A stretch of DNA of 64,000 nt from Granulicella rosea (lineage in GTDB: Bacteria > Acidobacteriota > Terriglobia > Terriglobales > Acidobacteriaceae). Shown piece after piece: positions 50,051 through 58,802 of the stretch; within the stretch, counting starts at the first letter, position 1, and each line of letters starts with the position of its first letter. The notes beneath the pieces are model-generated. The model had not been told where the DNA came from and ran no database searches. It saw only the letters and a list, made by a program, of their open reading frames with translations. The position numbers and the translations under genes are program-made. Location: assembly GCF_900188085.1 (NCBI RefSeq), contig NZ_FZOU01000003.1, positions 522,567-586,566 of the forward strand, written 5' to 3'.

Positions 50051-53000
50051 GTGCTGACCATCTCCAAACCGTTGAACTCCGGCCAGGCGCAGACGTACCA
50101 CGCCAAGGAGTTCACGTCTGCAGAACAGAACTATTGGAAGCAGGGCGACACGATTCTCGGAGAATGGCAGGGGCAGTTGGCCGAGAAGTACGGCCTCACC
50201 GGAGTCATCGACGCCCAGCACTTCGCCCGTCTGAGCGAGGGGCAGAATCCTCATACTGCCGAGCAGTTGGTCCAGCACCGGAAGGCCCAGGAGTACACAA
50301 CCGCTGACGGAACGACCGTAAAGCCGGTAGAGCATCGGGCCGGGTGGGATGCAACATTCTCCGCCCCAAAGTCTGTTTCGCTGACCGCTTTGGTAGGCGG
50401 AGATGATCGCGTCCGCGAAGCCCACCGGCAGGCCGTGGCCATCGCCCTCACGGAACTGGAGCGGTACACCCAGGCGCGGATCGGCGGCAACAATCCCGCC
50501 GAGACAACCGGAAAGTTCATCGTCGCCAAGTTCGAGCATGACACCGCCCGACCGGTTGACGGCTACGCCGCCCCTCAGCTCCATACCCATGCCGTCATAT
50601 TCAATATGACCGAGCGGCCAGACGGCTCAACCCGTGCCTTGCAGGAGCGCGGATTCTTCGACACCCAGCAGTTTGCAACCGCTGTCTATCAGTCGGAGTT
50701 GACTTACCGGCTCCGCAATCTGGGGTATGAGATCGAGGCGGGCAAGAGCGGTGCTCCCGACGTAAAGGGCTACACCGCCGAATACCTTGAAGCGTCCAGC
50801 CCGCGCCGCCAGCAGATCGAGGAAGCCATCGCCCGGAGCGGCTTCAGCGGGCCGGAGGCAGCGGAGATCGCGGCGCACAACACCCGCGACCGGAAGGAGA
50901 TTCATACTCCGTCCGAAGTCATCGCCGCTCATCGTCAGATTGCGGCCGAGTTTGGCAATCAGGCAGATCATGTGGTCGCAGCGGCCAGAGAACGGGCGGA
51001 AGGACTTGCACAGAATCGAGTCCCGGATGCGCCCCAAAGGGCGCAAGAAGCCGTCTCCTTTGCTAAGGATCGCAGCTTCGAGCGGGAGGCTGTCACCGAC
51101 GAGCGGGACATCATGCGGGACGCCTTGAGGCGCGGCATGGGCGACCTCACCTATGAGCAGGTTCGCGGCAACTTCGATCAGAGGCATGGCAAAGGCGAGT
51201 TCCAAATCGTTGACGGCCAGAAGCATGAAACAGGGCGGCAGTTCACCACCCGCGAGACCATCGCTGCGGAACTGGCGACGGTAGGACATATGCAACGAGG
51301 CCAGAATACCGTCGAGCCGGTTCTGCCCAAAGAGCAAGCTGCAGCCCATGCCAATAGCCGCGAACTTCTCAATCCAGCACAGCGAAAAGCTATTGAAGAG
51401 GTGTTGTCGTCTCATGACCGCGTCCACGGTTTGCAAGGACTCGCTGGCTCAGGTAAAACCAGCACCCTGTCCTCCATCAGGGAAGGCGCAGAGCGGAATG
51501 GCTACGCGGTCGAGGGCTTCGCCCCGACCAGCCGCGCCACCGCCCAGCTACGGGACGCTGGGATTTCAGCGGACACTCTGCAAGGTTTCCTTGCTCGTGG
51601 CGGCCAGGAGCAGACGAAGGGCGATCCCGACCGTAGACACCTCTACATGGTTGATGAATCCAGCCTCGCCAGCACTCGCCAGATGCAGAGTTTCATGGAA
51701 AAGATTGGCCCGCAAGACCGGGTTTTGCTCGTGGGAGACACGCGCCAGCACCAAGGCGTAGACGCCGGCAAGCCCTTCGAGCAGATGCAGCAGGCCGGGA
51801 TGCAGACCTCGCAACTTGACCAGATCATGCGCCAGAAAGACCCGGAGTTGCTGCGGGTCGTCGAACATTTCTCCAAGAATGAAACCGCCGTAGGTGTCGG
51901 CTTGTTGCAGCAGCAGGGGAGGGTGACCGAGATCCCCGACAACGCCCAGCGCATCGAGGCTATCGCCAAGGACTACGCCGCCAAACCGGAGAACACCCTT
52001 GTCGTCTCGCCCGATAACGCCAGCCGCCGCGACATCAACGACGCCATCCGCAATGAGCTGAAAGGCTCCGGCATCGTCTCGAAAGACGACCACCGGATGG
52101 ATGTCTTGACCCAGCGGTCGGAACTTACCAGTGTGGATCGTGAGTGGGCGTCGAACTACCAGCAAGGCGACGTTTTGTTCTACACACGCGGCAGCAAGGA
52201 GCATGGAATCGAGCCACGCGCTTATGCGACCGTGGCCTCCGTTGACGCCGCAGCGAATCGGATTACAGTCTCCAAAGATGACGGAAAGCAGGTAACCTAC
52301 GACCCGGAACGCTTGAGCGGGATCACCGCATACCGCGAGATCAGCCGTGATTTCGCCCAGGGCGACCGCATCCAGTTCACGTCCACAAACCGCGAGTTGG
52401 GCGTCTCCAATCGTGATCTTGGAACCATTGACCGGATCGACGGCAAGCAGATCGACGTGAAGATGGACGGCGAGAAAGAGCGCAGCGTCAGCTTCGATTC
52501 CGCCAAGATGCGGCACTTCGACCACGGCTACACCGTTACCTCGCACAGCTCCCAAGGGCTGACTACTGATCGCGTCTTGGTGAACATGGACACCACCGTT
52601 CACCCGGAACTCATCAACACGCGCTTCGCTTATGTCTCCATCTCCCGCGCTTCGCAGGATGCGCGGATTTATACCAACGATGCCGGAACCCTTGGCGAAC
52701 GCCTCAGCACCGACGTGACCAAGACTTCGGCGATAGACCTTCAAAAAGCGCCGGTCGAACCGACCGCCAAACAGCAGACCCAGGAGCCACCAATGACCAA
52801 CAGCAGAGAGCACCCGCAGGATGACCTACGCCGTGAACCATCTACCGAGACGATGGTTTCGCTCCCCGAGATCATTCATCACGAAGCCGAAGTTGATGCT
52901 CGGCACTACGCGCCCATCGAAGCAGCTTTGCCCAAGGAAACGGAAGGGTACGAGTGGAAGCGGGAGACAGGCGACATCGAGAGCTACAAGCACGATCAGA

Positions 53001-53179
53001 CAGGAGGGTGGCTGCATATTGACCCTCAGAGCAACTTCTACGACCGCGAAGCCCAGCCAATTACCCGAGAGAATGCCCTTGAGCACGCAGCACACGAGCC
53101 ATCCCATGCGGTAGCCGACAGTCCCAACGTGCAGCCCAGCAGCAGCGATCAGGGCAACGACCAGGGGATCGGTCTGTAA
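50051..53179 (+). CDS. MobF-family conjugative relaxase/helicase (TrwC/TraI-like)
   Basis: The protein is 1042 aa from GTG 50051. The TrwC relaxase domain (about 1-300) has N-terminal tyrosines Y16 and Y28 and the metal-binding HxH in PQLHTHAVIFN (H178, H180). The helicase part has Walker A GLAGSGKT at 463-470, YMVDESSLASTRQM (Walker B), LVGDTRQHQGVDAG and the UvrD-C-type HGYTVTSHSSQGLT. The domain order is that of MobF proteins, although shorter than F TraI. It nicks oriT, becomes attached to the strand and unwinds it. Confidence 0.94.
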   Translation: MLTISKPLNSGQAQTYHAKEFTSAEQNYWKQGDTILGEWQGQLAEKYGLTGVIDAQHFARLSEGQNPHTAEQLVQHRKAQEYTTADGTTVKPVEHRAGWDATFSAPKSVSLTALVGGDDRVREAHRQAVAIALTELERYTQARIGGNNPAETTGKFIVAKFEHDTARPVDGYAAPQLHTHAVIFNMTERPDGSTRALQERGFFDTQQFATAVYQSELTYRLRNLGYEIEAGKSGAPDVKGYTAEYLEASSPRRQQIEEAIARSGFSGPEAAEIAAHNTRDRKEIHTPSEVIAAHRQIAAEFGNQADHVVAAARERAEGLAQNRVPDAPQRAQEAVSFAKDRSFEREAVTDERDIMRDALRRGMGDLTYEQVRGNFDQRHGKGEFQIVDGQKHETGRQFTTRETIAAELATVGHMQRGQNTVEPVLPKEQAAAHANSRELLNPAQRKAIEEVLSSHDRVHGLQGLAGSGKTSTLSSIREGAERNGYAVEGFAPTSRATAQLRDAGISADTLQGFLARGGQEQTKGDPDRRHLYMVDESSLASTRQMQSFMEKIGPQDRVLLVGDTRQHQGVDAGKPFEQMQQAGMQTSQLDQIMRQKDPELLRVVEHFSKNETAVGVGLLQQQGRVTEIPDNAQRIEAIAKDYAAKPENTLVVSPDNASRRDINDAIRNELKGSGIVSKDDHRMDVLTQRSELTSVDREWASNYQQGDVLFYTRGSKEHGIEPRAYATVASVDAAANRITVSKDDGKQVTYDPERLSGITAYREISRDFAQGDRIQFTSTNRELGVSNRDLGTIDRIDGKQIDVKMDGEKERSVSFDSAKMRHFDHGYTVTSHSSQGLTTDRVLVNMDTTVHPELINTRFAYVSISRASQDARIYTNDAGTLGERLSTDVTKTSAIDLQKAPVEPTAKQQTQEPPMTNSREHPQDDLRREPSTETMVSLPEIIHHEAEVDARHYAPIEAALPKETEGYEWKRETGDIESYKHDQTGGWLHIDPQSNFYDREAQPITRENALEHAAHEPSHAVADSPNVQPSSSDQGNDQGIGL

Positions 53180-53281
53180 CCGTATGCGCCCGATGATGAG
53201 AGTCGCTTTATGATGGGTGTTGGTGAGTGCGAGCAGTTGTGTCGGGCTGTGTCAGCCCCGCGTGGCCTTGGTTCCCAGAAT

Positions 53282-53311
53282 CCCGAAATGCCGCCGTTTG
53301 CGGCTTCCGGG
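53282..53311 (+). other. GC-rich hairpin in the leader of the next gene
   Basis: The nested stem CCCG...GCCGC-CGTTT-GCGGC..CGGG lies about 30 bases before the GTG start at 53341. It could be a weak terminator of the relaxase transcript or part of the leader. There is no T run. Confidence 0.4.
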
Positions 53312-53340
53312 AACCCGCAAAATCAGAGGAACTAAAGCCT

Positions 53341-53871
53341 GTGCAGTGGAAGGACTTCAATTACGGCGGACGGGTCTACGACCTGTCTCATCTTCATCCT
53401 CGCATCTTCCGCTTCACCCGCCCCGCTGAGGGCGCCCATGCAGCCGAAGTCTTCGATGTGGAAGTGCGATTCACGCTTCATTGCTTTTCGCGCGGGCCGC
53501 GAGACGGCGAAGCGTTCGATCCTCTATTGGTTTACCCCGATGATTACGAAGCCCGGATATTCGACTTTCGGCGGTATGAAATGTCCAAGCGGCTGCCCGA
53601 GATCATTCAGGAATTGCCGGCCCGGAAGCCGCGGCACAATAAGAGCCGGGGCAACTACTTTTCCGTCGAACTGATCGCTGAAAACGGCGATACAGTCGAG
53701 TACGACATCTTCTTCAAGGTGCGGAAGCCAGCGAAGGGACGGCTCGAAATGATCGTCGAGACGGCCTTCGTCCGCGATCCTGGATACGGTTCGACCCGCC
53801 CGGACGGCAAACCCGTCCGATTCTGGATCATCCTGCACAATACCCGGCACGGGTTGATGATCCGAACATAA
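53341..53871 (+). CDS. Conserved hypothetical protein downstream of the relaxase
   Basis: The protein is 176 aa from GTG 53341. It is a compact, beta-rich, cysteine-poor protein with blocks VQWKDFNYGGRVYDLSHLHP, VEVRFTLHCFSRGP, FDFRRYEMSKRLPEIIQEL, NYFSVELIAENGDTVEYDIFFKVRK and RLEMIVETAFVRDPGY. The phrase 'D.RRYEMSK.LPEI' and the ending RFWIILHNTRHGL look like a conserved family, but I cannot name it. There is no signal peptide or membrane segment. A hairpin terminator follows at once, so it closes a transcript. Confidence 0.78.
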   Translation: MQWKDFNYGGRVYDLSHLHPRIFRFTRPAEGAHAAEVFDVEVRFTLHCFSRGPRDGEAFDPLLVYPDDYEARIFDFRRYEMSKRLPEIIQELPARKPRHNKSRGNYFSVELIAENGDTVEYDIFFKVRKPAKGRLEMIVETAFVRDPGYGSTRPDGKPVRFWIILHNTRHGLMIRT

Positions 53872-53875
53872 ACAG

Positions 53876-53903
53876 AAACGGCCCCCGATGAAGGGGACCG
53901 TTT
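53876..53903 (+). terminator. Hairpin terminator after the hypothetical gene
   Basis: The stem AAACGG(C)CCCC pairs with GGGG(A)CCGTTT around a CGATGAA loop, 4 bases after the stop at 53871. The arms end in A and T runs. Confidence 0.75.
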
Positions 53904-54290
53904 CAAATTGCCATGCGCCTCTTGGATATCCCTACACTCGTGGAGACCATTGCTGGCGGGTGACCGGCACCACGGCTTTCGCCGCTGCACTTATATGCCG
54001 TTATTCATATGATGCACCTCGGCGCAAGGAAGACGCAAGCAAAAACCGAACGGGCAGCCCAAAATGGACCCGGAACCCGCTACTGCTTCCGGATCACCCA
54101 CGGCAGGTTCTATGAGCGCATTGGCCTGTTGTCGACAGTTGACCTTCGGAGCGGCTGGGGGTCGGGTCGGTAATCGGAGCCGACAAGGGACAAAAAAGAC
54201 AAGCGCAAAACTGCTTCCGTACATTACGATTGTTCGCAAACACAATCTGTCTAGGTCATAGATGCACTGTACATGTATGGGAGATGAGAT
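53904..54290. other. 387-base gap with no confident gene
   Basis: Only small frames are present. One at 54009-54173 (plus) would give 54 aa beginning MMHLGARKTQAKTERAAQ and containing GTRYCFRITHGRFYERIGLL. It has no clear ribosome-binding site and I do not count it as a gene. The rest shows no tRNA, repeat or terminator. It may hold the promoter of the following membrane-protein gene. Confidence 0.4.
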
Positions 54291-55007
54291 ATGGCCCCAC
54301 CTGGATTAGGTGACGAAGCACCGACTAAGAAGAAGAATGAAGACGATACCAGCAACCTCGAACATAGATGGCAGCTAAGACTATTGCCATTCATGGCTTC
54401 AGGTATAGCGCTGCTAGGCTTGGTGTACTTCGCCCTTGGCATTTACAGCACTTCAGGAATTGGCGTTTTCCTCCGGGAGGAGCCTTCGACGCACGTCACC
54501 GCCCGCGTTGACGATCTACTAGCAAATAGGACAAAGAATCAGTTGACCAACGCTGATGTGATGCAACAGGGCCTATTGCTGCTTGAGGCCGACACGTTGG
54601 AGAGACGATACAAGCAAGCATCAGCACTCTTGCTTTCGCGAATATGGACGCGCCAACTGGCATTCAATACCGGCATGGTGCTTTCGCTCATCGGAGCCAT
54701 TTTCATCCTCGGTAAGCTAACTGAGAGCTCCTCCCAGGTGGACCTTGGAGCAGCTTCCTGGAAGGCTGGCATTACGAGCACGTCACCTGGCCTCATACTT
54801 GCGTTCCTCGGTGTCAGCCTAATGGGAATCGCTTTGGTGGTTCAGCCCAAGATCGAGGTCACCGACAAAGCAATATACTTCCTTTCAACACAGAAAGAAG
54901 ACGGCAAGAAGGGTCAGGCATCAACTGGCGTCGATCCTGTACCAATTCCACCAACTGACCCAGATCCCACTGAGGATGGAACCACTGATGCAAATAGGCA
55001 TAAATGA
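54291..55007 (+). CDS. Membrane protein of unknown function
   Basis: The protein is 238 aa from ATG 54291 with GGGAG upstream. A charged cytoplasmic N-terminus (KKKNEDDTSNLEHRW) leads to a first membrane segment (about 33-54: FMASGIALLGLVYFALGIY). An outside loop of about 70 residues, a second segment (about 122-142: FNTGMVLSLIGAIFILGKL), a third (about 165-185: SPGLILAFLGVSLMGIALVV) and an acidic Pro-rich tail follow. Its end overlaps the next gene by 20 bases, so the two are translationally coupled. No family recognised. Composition is less GC-rich than the transfer block. Confidence 0.75.
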   Translation: MAPPGLGDEAPTKKKNEDDTSNLEHRWQLRLLPFMASGIALLGLVYFALGIYSTSGIGVFLREEPSTHVTARVDDLLANRTKNQLTNADVMQQGLLLLEADTLERRYKQASALLLSRIWTRQLAFNTGMVLSLIGAIFILGKLTESSSQVDLGAASWKAGITSTSPGLILAFLGVSLMGIALVVQPKIEVTDKAIYFLSTQKEDGKKGQASTGVDPVPIPPTDPDPTEDGTTDANRHK

Positions 55008-56343
55008 TATTCGTGCAAGACTATTGGCTTGCGTCAGTTTCCTTATCTGCAGTGTTTCGCACCTGGCGGTTTGCCAAGTGCCCGATCCAGCTTTTCAAAA
55101 GATCCATGATGAATGGAAGGCAATCGATTCAGCGCCGCCGCCGAAAGACTTCTTGCCAGTCATTCACGATCTCAAGGCTTTTCGCAATTCTTCAGGTGGC
55201 AAGTCTTGGCAAACTGACTACATGCTCGGGGTCGCTTACTGCCGCACCCCCGGCAACAACAACCAGAAGGCCGGCAATCAGTTCCTAGATCGCGTACGAC
55301 GAAGCCTCTTGGCTCCTGAAAGCGCTCGGTCAGCGGCAGATCAGGTAATGAAGTGGTGCGTTAGTTCTTCGGATGGACCAGAAGACAGCCCGACCTTTCA
55401 GCTCACCTCGGTAGCTGGCCTCAATCAAGGAGGAGTGCTCAATAAGGGCGGCTATGAAATGCCCCATGGAGATAGCACAGAATTCAACACTTCTCAAGAA
55501 TCTGAGCCAGACATCCTGATCTGGGATAACCGTTTATTTCCTCCCTCCAAATCCGCCGAAGCGGTAGCAGCTGCGAAGGAGCGAACGTTGGGTTTCTATT
55601 TTCAAGGTGGGGCCGCTTCCGGCTTCGTCATAGAGACTGAAGTCGGTAGGCCAGCAGACGTTGGGATCTGTATGGCGAAGTATAGAAGCGCTCTCCAAAC
55701 CGAGTTCGGCATGGTAGCGCCTGCAAATCTTATCACCGTCTACGCGCTTGTAAGTGATGTTCCGCGACTTGCTGACCATCTTCATCTGCTGAAGATGCCG
55801 CTGGGTACAGTGGCATATTCTGTTCCCCTAGACCTGAGTATCGTGGGAATTGGAACTGGTGAACATTGCGGAACATTAGCGCACGAACTAACCCACCTGT
55901 TTATCAGACAAAACTTCGGGGATAGTCCAGCGTGGCTTGAGGAAGGCCTCGCCTCCGAGGTAGCCGTTTCCATTCCAACTGCCGCCGGCTTCCAATTCAT
56001 TCCAAGCTGGCGAGATGTTGTTCTGAAAAGAGACTGGCAGATGCGCCCCACTGTTCCCGAACTCCTTAACCTCACTTGGGCGAATTTCACAACCAATGAT
56101 CCGAAAGAAGTTGAGCATGTGGCAGCGATCCATGCCATGGCGGCATCATTCGTTCGATATTTGGACGCGAAGAAGAAGCTCGTACCACTCTACAAGGCTC
56201 TGAGAGATGGTCTCTCTAGCGACACGCCGCAATCCGATGTTGAGGTCTTCACATCTGTGCTGGGCAAATCGCCAGATCAGGTTGATAACGACTTTTCGGC
56301 ATGGTTTGTGCAAAATGCGACTCCAGTCCATACACCGTTCTAA
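54988..56343 (+). CDS. Exported gluzincin-type metallopeptidase
   Basis: The protein is 451 aa from ATG 54988. A signal peptide covers about residues 1-31 (LLACVSFLICSVSHLAVC). The catalytic HExxH is HELTH at residues 299-303. Sixteen residues later WLEEGLASEVA supplies the third zinc ligand (Glu319 or Glu324), the arrangement of the peptidase-MA-like gluzincins. The N-terminal 250 residues contain several cysteines and look like a separate domain. It is coupled to the preceding membrane protein, which may anchor or control it. Substrate unknown; cargo of the element. Confidence 0.8.
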   Translation: MQIGINDIRARLLACVSFLICSVSHLAVCQVPDPAFQKIHDEWKAIDSAPPPKDFLPVIHDLKAFRNSSGGKSWQTDYMLGVAYCRTPGNNNQKAGNQFLDRVRRSLLAPESARSAADQVMKWCVSSSDGPEDSPTFQLTSVAGLNQGGVLNKGGYEMPHGDSTEFNTSQESEPDILIWDNRLFPPSKSAEAVAAAKERTLGFYFQGGAASGFVIETEVGRPADVGICMAKYRSALQTEFGMVAPANLITVYALVSDVPRLADHLHLLKMPLGTVAYSVPLDLSIVGIGTGEHCGTLAHELTHLFIRQNFGDSPAWLEEGLASEVAVSIPTAAGFQFIPSWRDVVLKRDWQMRPTVPELLNLTWANFTTNDPKEVEHVAAIHAMAASFVRYLDAKKKLVPLYKALRDGLSSDTPQSDVEVFTSVLGKSPDQVDNDFSAWFVQNATPVHTPF

Positions 56344-56547
56344 GCTCGGTTAGGTCGTAGGCGTTCCCCGCGAAAGTACTTGGAAACGGGCTTCGGTCTT
56401 CCGATCTCTATCTCCGCATGCCGTCAACGAGCGCTTTATCGCCAACGCACTCAGCGAAAGGCTCCTCAGGCTGTGTTGCGGAAAAGAACGTTTACGCAAG
56501 GAACTGCGAACGAGACCAAACTGAGGCATGGAGCCTACAATCGCCTC

Positions 56548-56730
56548 ATGTTCGTTGAAGACGCCAAATTGCCCCAGGACGTGGTTCGGAAGCAGTATTC
56601 CGATACGCGAGACGCGCTCTGCTGCCTAAACTGCGGTTTCGAGTGGGACTTCGATCCAACCGTGCAGGACTCCATTGGCCGCCCCCTCTATGTATTGGTC
56701 ATGCACGACTGCAAAGTGGATGGCGACTAG
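56548..56730 (+). CDS. Small hypothetical protein with a CxxC motif
   Basis: A 60-aa frame runs from ATG 56548. The sequence includes DALCCLNCGFEWDFDP, a single zinc-knuckle-like CxxC in an aromatic/acidic setting, and LYVLVMHDCKVDGD. The frame is open 55 codons further upstream, but that part looks non-coding. The ribosome-binding site is weak (GGAG 14 bases away). The protein could be one half of a zinc ribbon. Treat as tentative. Confidence 0.4.
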   Translation: MFVEDAKLPQDVVRKQYSDTRDALCCLNCGFEWDFDPTVQDSIGRPLYVLVMHDCKVDGD

Positions 56731-56768
56731 AGCTTCCATGACTCGCCCCGCATCGTTGCAGCCGCATC

Positions 56769-57050
56769 TCAATTTACCCGTTCGCTTCCGACAAGGGTGA
56801 AGCCCCAATCTTCCAAATCCCTTACCTCGACGGCTGCGTGGAACAGGGGGCAGCTTTCTTCCGTCATGAGCCTCGCTTGCAACTGCCTAGCGTCTTCCGC
56901 AGTCGCAATACCCGCTTCACTCAATTCGTCCACCACTTCCTGTACCGAATCGTAATTCCGCTTCCAGCATCGTGCGCTGGCATTGCTCTCAAAGACCAAG
57001 GCACTGATGTTGTCCGGTGCGTTGGGAAATAGAATGAGCGAAATTTGCAT
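56769..57050 (-). CDS. Small hypothetical protein
   Basis: The protein is 93 aa on the minus strand from the ATG at 57050, with GAGGA about 9 bases upstream. It is acidic, with RCWKRNYDSVQEVVDELSEAGIATAEDARQLQARL and HAAVEVRDLEDWGFTLVG. The central part looks like two helices and the ends like strands. I recognise no family. It converges with the small CxxC gene and lies just outside the 3' end of the group II intron. Confidence 0.6.
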   Translation of the reverse strand: MQISLILFPNAPDNISALVFESNASARCWKRNYDSVQEVVDELSEAGIATAEDARQLQARLMTEESCPLFHAAVEVRDLEDWGFTLVGSERVN

Positions 57051-57335
57051 GTAGCGTCCTCAGCGTATTTAGAGTCCTCCTCTTCCCTTGGGGATACCTG
57101 TCCAGCCTTCATTGCACGAAATTATCAGCATCAGGTCACGCAACGATTGATCCAAGTCGAAATGCAAGCGGATTCATAGCTAGTGGGAGTCGGGTAAGGA
57201 AGCGGCATTTCTGCCGCTCCCTCCCCTAAGAACCGGACTTGATGGTTTCCCATCATCCGGCTCAAGCCGTGTGTAAGCTCTGCGTGAGCAGAGCCGGTCG
57301 AACACATCGCACAACGGTTGGCGATGCCTGCTGGC

Positions 57336-58802
57336 TCACCTGAACCTCTTGCGAGACTCGAAGTAACCGCGCCAGTGCAGGTCGAACGGGTTAGCGTCCG
57401 ACTTGACTTTGACGTAACGCCGGATGGGGATTTCGGTTGGGTTCACCAGCCGAACCTCCGCCGAACGCGAACGTTGCGCGTTCGAACCAGACAGCATAGC
57501 GAAGCACCATGAACGCCGTCCAAGCCGATGCCAGTATCGATCTACGATCCAGGTAGGGGACTTGTTCGGATGCCGGCGCTTTGCCCATCGCCAGAGCGAG
57601 TGCCAGAGGACCATTCCCACTTTCCGATACGCTAAACCCGCTTCGATGTGGCGGTGATAGTATGCCCAACCTCGGATGACCGGATTGAGCAGTCTGATCA
57701 GATACTCCTGCTTGGTGGCTCGATTCGAACGAATCTGACCACGCACCTTCTCAAGGAAGGCGTGCATGTTCTTCTTGGATGGTGTAATCAGGAGCTTGCC
57801 GCCATACTTGCGCAGGTTCTGTCCCAGGAAGTCGAAGCCCTGTTCGATATGCGTGATGCAGGTTTTCTCAGGTGAGAGCTGCAAGCCTCGTTCGAGCATG
57901 AACCGCTCGACCAGTGGCTTGACTTCATTTTCCAGTAGCTCTTTCGAGCAGCCGGTGATGATGAAGTCATCGGCATAGCGCACGAAGTTCACCTTCGGGT
58001 TATAGGCTTGCCCTCGGATTTCCTTCCTGCGGAAGGTTTCCTTGAGCAGCCGCTCTAACCCATCCAGTGTCAGGTTCGCCAACGTGGGCGAGATGATCCC
58101 GCCCTGTGGTGTGCCTGCCTCCGTAGGGAACAGCGTTCGATTTTCCATGAAGCCCGCCGTCAACCATTTCCGCAGCACCTCTTTATCCGTGGGGATGTGG
58201 TCGAGCATCCATGTGTGGCTGATGTTGTCGAAACAGCCACGGATGTCGCCCTCCAGCACCCACTGTGCGCTGTCCTTGCGGGCCAGCGCACAGAAGCATT
58301 GCTCGATGGCATCGGCGGTTGAGCGTGCCGGTCGAAAACCATAGGAATTGGGATCGGCAGTCGTCTCCGCGACCGGGAGCAGCGCGAGCAGGTAGAGCGC
58401 CTGCATCGAGCGATCCTTCATCGTGGGGATTCCCAACGGTCTCAACTTCCCATTGGCCTTCGGGATATAGACACGCCGCAGCGGTTGCGGTTGGTAGCCG
58501 CGCCGTCGCAGTGTATCGATGGCCTTGTATCTGGTCGCCGGAGTGCTCCAGATTGCTCCGTCCACTCCCGGCGTGTTCTTGCCCTGATTGTGCGTCACTC
58601 GCTTAACAGCCAATGCACGGCCAGAGAACGAGTGGGTCAGCAGCCATTGCAGGGCTTTCACCTTGCCGTGACGGCCTTCCTGTGTTGCCTTGACGATACG
58701 CGCTTGCAGTCTGCTGACCTTCTGCTCACATTGAGACCAGTCGATCTGTTCCCATTGCGAGGCAGGGCCGGAGGCTGCACACATAGATTGCTCCACGTTC
58801 AT
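57336..58802 (-). CDS. ltrA: Group II intron reverse transcriptase/maturase
   Basis: The protein is 488 aa. Reverse-transcriptase blocks are RRVYIPKANGKLRPLGIPTMKDR, SYGFRPARSTADAI, LEGDIRGCFDNISH, GTPQGGIISPTLANL and the catalytic VRYADDFII. The maturase domain includes RLLNPVIRGWAYYHRHIEAG and WRWAKRRHPNKSPTWI. The frame stops soon after DANPFDLHWRGYFESRKRFR, where many relatives continue into an HNH endonuclease domain, so it is a maturase/RT without endonuclease. The catalytic YADD and other cores are intact. Encoded inside intron domain IV. Confidence 0.95.
   Translation of the reverse strand: MNVEQSMCAASGPASQWEQIDWSQCEQKVSRLQARIVKATQEGRHGKVKALQWLLTHSFSGRALAVKRVTHNQGKNTPGVDGAIWSTPATRYKAIDTLRRRGYQPQPLRRVYIPKANGKLRPLGIPTMKDRSMQALYLLALLPVAETTADPNSYGFRPARSTADAIEQCFCALARKDSAQWVLEGDIRGCFDNISHTWMLDHIPTDKEVLRKWLTAGFMENRTLFPTEAGTPQGGIISPTLANLTLDGLERLLKETFRRKEIRGQAYNPKVNFVRYADDFIITGCSKELLENEVKPLVERFMLERGLQLSPEKTCITHIEQGFDFLGQNLRKYGGKLLITPSKKNMHAFLEKVRGQIRSNRATKQEYLIRLLNPVIRGWAYYHRHIEAGLAYRKVGMVLWHSLWRWAKRRHPNKSPTWIVDRYWHRLGRRSWCFAMLSGSNAQRSRSAEVRLVNPTEIPIRRYVKVKSDANPFDLHWRGYFESRKRFR

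Noticed and set aside
53888..54115. 75-codon frame after the terminator at 53876
   Set aside because: It starts inside the terminator arm and has no ribosome-binding site or recognisable motif.
56380..56547. Upstream extension of the small CxxC protein
   Set aside because: The 55 extra codons start at a TTG-type codon without ribosome-binding site and are Arg/Gln-rich without pattern; only the part from ATG 56548 looks coding.
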